From positions 1 through 7,126 of the forward strand of contig JAFRKM010000063.1 in assembly GCA_017431755.1 (NCBI GenBank): a stretch of 7,126 bases of DNA, read 5' to 3'. The position numbers were made by a program, and so were the translations under genes. Under the pieces are notes generated by a model. That model was not told the DNA's origin. It saw nothing but the letters and a program-made list of their open reading frames with translations, and made no database searches. Shown in pieces: positions 5,804 to 7,126 of the stretch. The first letter of the stretch is position 1, and every line of letters begins with the position of its first letter. Origin of the DNA: Clostridia bacterium. Its GTDB lineage: Bacteria; Bacillota; Clostridia; Oscillospirales; Acutalibacteraceae.

Positions 5804-7126
5804 TTAATCAACTGTAATATTTATTTCCGGGGTGCCATACACCGGCACTACAAAATTTTGCTTTTTAACATTTTCAAAATCCACTTCTTTTTTTCCTTCT
5901 GGAGTAATTATTTTGGTAAATATATTAACAGATTTTATCCACTTTATATTTGGAATTACTTTTATATAGTTATATATAAATTCTTTCCTAGGAAACTCGC
6001 CTATTTCCCAACCTTTTTTAGAAAAATTACCTGTAATCGGATTTAAAAATTCTTTTAATTTAGATTCTACTTCACTGTAAACACCTTGATATGCATTAAA
6101 ATCATCTATTACAATATCAACAGAAACACATGTTTCAACGTATCTTACCTCAAAAATTCTAAGCCTTGAAGAACTGGACAACGTAATGGGTGCTTTTTCA
6201 TCATTGAGTTTCCAAATATGATTTTTAATTCCTTGAAATTTTTCATATCCTTGCATAAACTTACACGGTAAAACCGCAATAGACGTAACTCCAAGTGCTG
6301 GGTTATCATATTCATCAACGTGAGATAAACATTTTACACGGTAAATATTTCTGTCGTTATATTTAATTGTGTCTTCAAAGTCTGAAAGTGAAACCACTCT
6401 ATTTCCACCAGAAACTTGTCCAAACATCCTGTTTGCAGCATTATCTACAGTTTCCATATCCACTCCGCCAATAACGGATCCTTCATTTGTTACCGAAGAA
6501 ACTTCCCTTATAGACTCTACAAAACCTTGTATTTCCCCGGGTTCTAGATTCCCATTAGTACCATTGCAAACAGCATAATCTATTCTTATACTTTCGTTAT
6601 ATTGTTCGGTTGGAATTTTACCATTTCTTCCATCACCAAAACGAACCTTACCACTATAGTAATCCATTTCATATACTCTGTCACTCGGGCCATGAGCCAA
6701 CAAATTCGGAACTTCTTCCCATTTTACCCACAGCGCTTCTAGCTTGCCGTACTCATCATACTCCGGCATAACTTCTTTTCTAGACATTTTCAAGAATTCT
6801 TCCTGCTCATTTGTAGAAATACTACCAAATTCATTTACCCACACACCAACTTCCGAAACATTTGGAGAGGATAATTCGCACACTTTATTATCTTCATCGG
6901 CTTCAATTGAAAAATATTCCGGATCGCATGTATTTTTTTGAATTATTCTTACAGCATTAAATTTTATGTTATTTATAATAGGACGTTTAGCAATATCAGA
7001 TGAATTTGAATACTTTTTATCTGGATTTATTATACGCAAATAATACCCCTGCAAACCAAAAAGCTCTGTTTCTTTAAAGTCCTTCTTACCTATAATAGTC
7101 ACCATTTCACTGTGCGAAAAATTATC
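5804..7126 (-). CDS. First baseplate J-like wedge protein, 5' end beyond window (partial)
   Basis: Only the C-terminal part is visible, about 440 residues. The reading frame is open to the last base: seven sense codons (DNFSHSE) precede the ATG at 7105, and no Shine-Dalgarno site precedes that ATG, so it is an internal Met. Numbering from that Met, residues 124-165 carry LWVKWEEVPNLLAHGPSDRVY then VRFGDGRNGKIP (key residues W126, W129, D142, F156-D158, G162, P165), the strong motif of putative baseplate assembly proteins. Residues 212-259 hold the J core (IGGVDMETVDNAANR, VVSLSDFEDTI). Residues 16-26 (FGLQGYYLRII) match a beta-strand motif typical of the region before it. The N-terminal W-T-D...D-P-G-I-T signature seen in the next gene is absent, so it must lie off-window. 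The role is baseplate wedge assembly in a contractile injection particle, acting with the J protein 16 bp downstream. It keeps the canonical FGDG motif, unlike its neighbour. Confidence 0.87.
   Translation of the reverse strand, partial: DNFSHSEMVTIIGKKDFKETELFGLQGYYLRIINPDKKYSNSSDIAKRPIINNIKFNAVRIIQKNTCDPEYFSIEADEDNKVCELSSPNVSEVGVWVNEFGSISTNEQEEFLKMSRKEVMPEYDEYGKLEALWVKWEEVPNLLAHGPSDRVYEMDYYSGKVRFGDGRNGKIPTEQYNESIRIDYAVCNGTNGNLEPGEIQGFVESIREVSSVTNEGSVIGGVDMETVDNAANRMFGQVSGGNRVVSLSDFEDTIKYNDRNIYRVKCLSHVDEYDNPALGVTSIAVLPCKFMQGYEKFQGIKNHIWKLNDEKAPITLSSSSRLRIFEVRYVETCVSVDIVIDDFNAYQGVYSEVESKLKEFLNPITGNFSKKGWEIGEFPRKEFIYNYIKVIPNIKWIKSVNIFTKIITPEGKKEVDFENVKKQNFVVPVYGTPEINITVD

Noticed and set aside
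5080..6046. Plus-strand open frames at 5080-5385 and 5786-6046 with hydrophobic Phe/Ile-rich products
   Set aside because: They are antisense to strongly supported J-type genes; the membrane-like look comes from reading Lys/Glu/Asn-rich codons in reverse.
6369..6941. Plus-strand open frames at 6369-6578 and 6744-6941 rich in Ser, Thr and Pro
   Set aside because: They are shadows of the first J-type gene with no ribosome binding site or recognisable domain.
5804..7126. Possibility that the two J-type genes are halves of one gene split by a frameshift
   Set aside because: Each carries its own FGDG-type turn and J core motif, and the second has a complete N-terminal signature and its own ribosome binding site, so they are tandem paralogues.

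Overview
The window is AT-rich (hand-estimated GC about 25-40% by stretch), with strong purine-rich Shine-Dalgarno sites, a GTG start, tight gene packing and Lys/Asn/Ile-rich proteins. This suggests a low-GC Firmicute, probably Clostridia-like. The organism assignment is inference; no taxonomic marker gene is present.

Layout. Positions 1-72 hold an alternating A/T tract, two TATAAT-like boxes, a 14-bp perfect palindrome and a ribosome binding site. They precede one small plus-strand gene (73-555), which encodes an unrecognised, basic, apparently all-helical 160-residue protein. A hairpin flanked by A and T runs (582-618) lies between this gene and the convergent minus-strand operon, and looks like a terminator for both strands. 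From 632 to the right edge the minus strand carries four co-directional genes separated by 12-32 bp. In transcription order they are: a baseplate J-type protein cut by the window edge (5804-7126), a second, divergent baseplate J-type protein (3625-5787), a P2 gpI-like tail protein with a large N-terminal extension (2449-3612), and a multidomain protein ending in an Ig-like domain (632-2416). The last gene sits where tail fibres are found in P2-type gene order (J-I-H). No intergenic stretch exceeds 80 bases, and there is no RNA gene, transposon or CRISPR array.

How the genes work together. The two J-type proteins and the I-type protein are recognisable baseplate wedge and periphery components of a contractile injection machine. 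Two large tandem J proteins followed by an extended tail protein I fit the 'putative baseplate assembly protein' and 'phage tail protein domain' families typical of extracellular contractile injection systems (eCIS; Afp/PVC/MAC-like) better than a plain P2-like prophage. The window appears to be the 3' end of such a cluster: the operon stops at the terminator after the Ig-domain protein. Sheath, tube, spike, ATPase and cargo genes would lie beyond the right edge and are not visible. The points most worth a second look are the Ig-domain protein as candidate target-binding component, a short sequence pattern shared by the first J protein and the tail protein I extension, and the unusual glycine-free helical protein beside the cluster.
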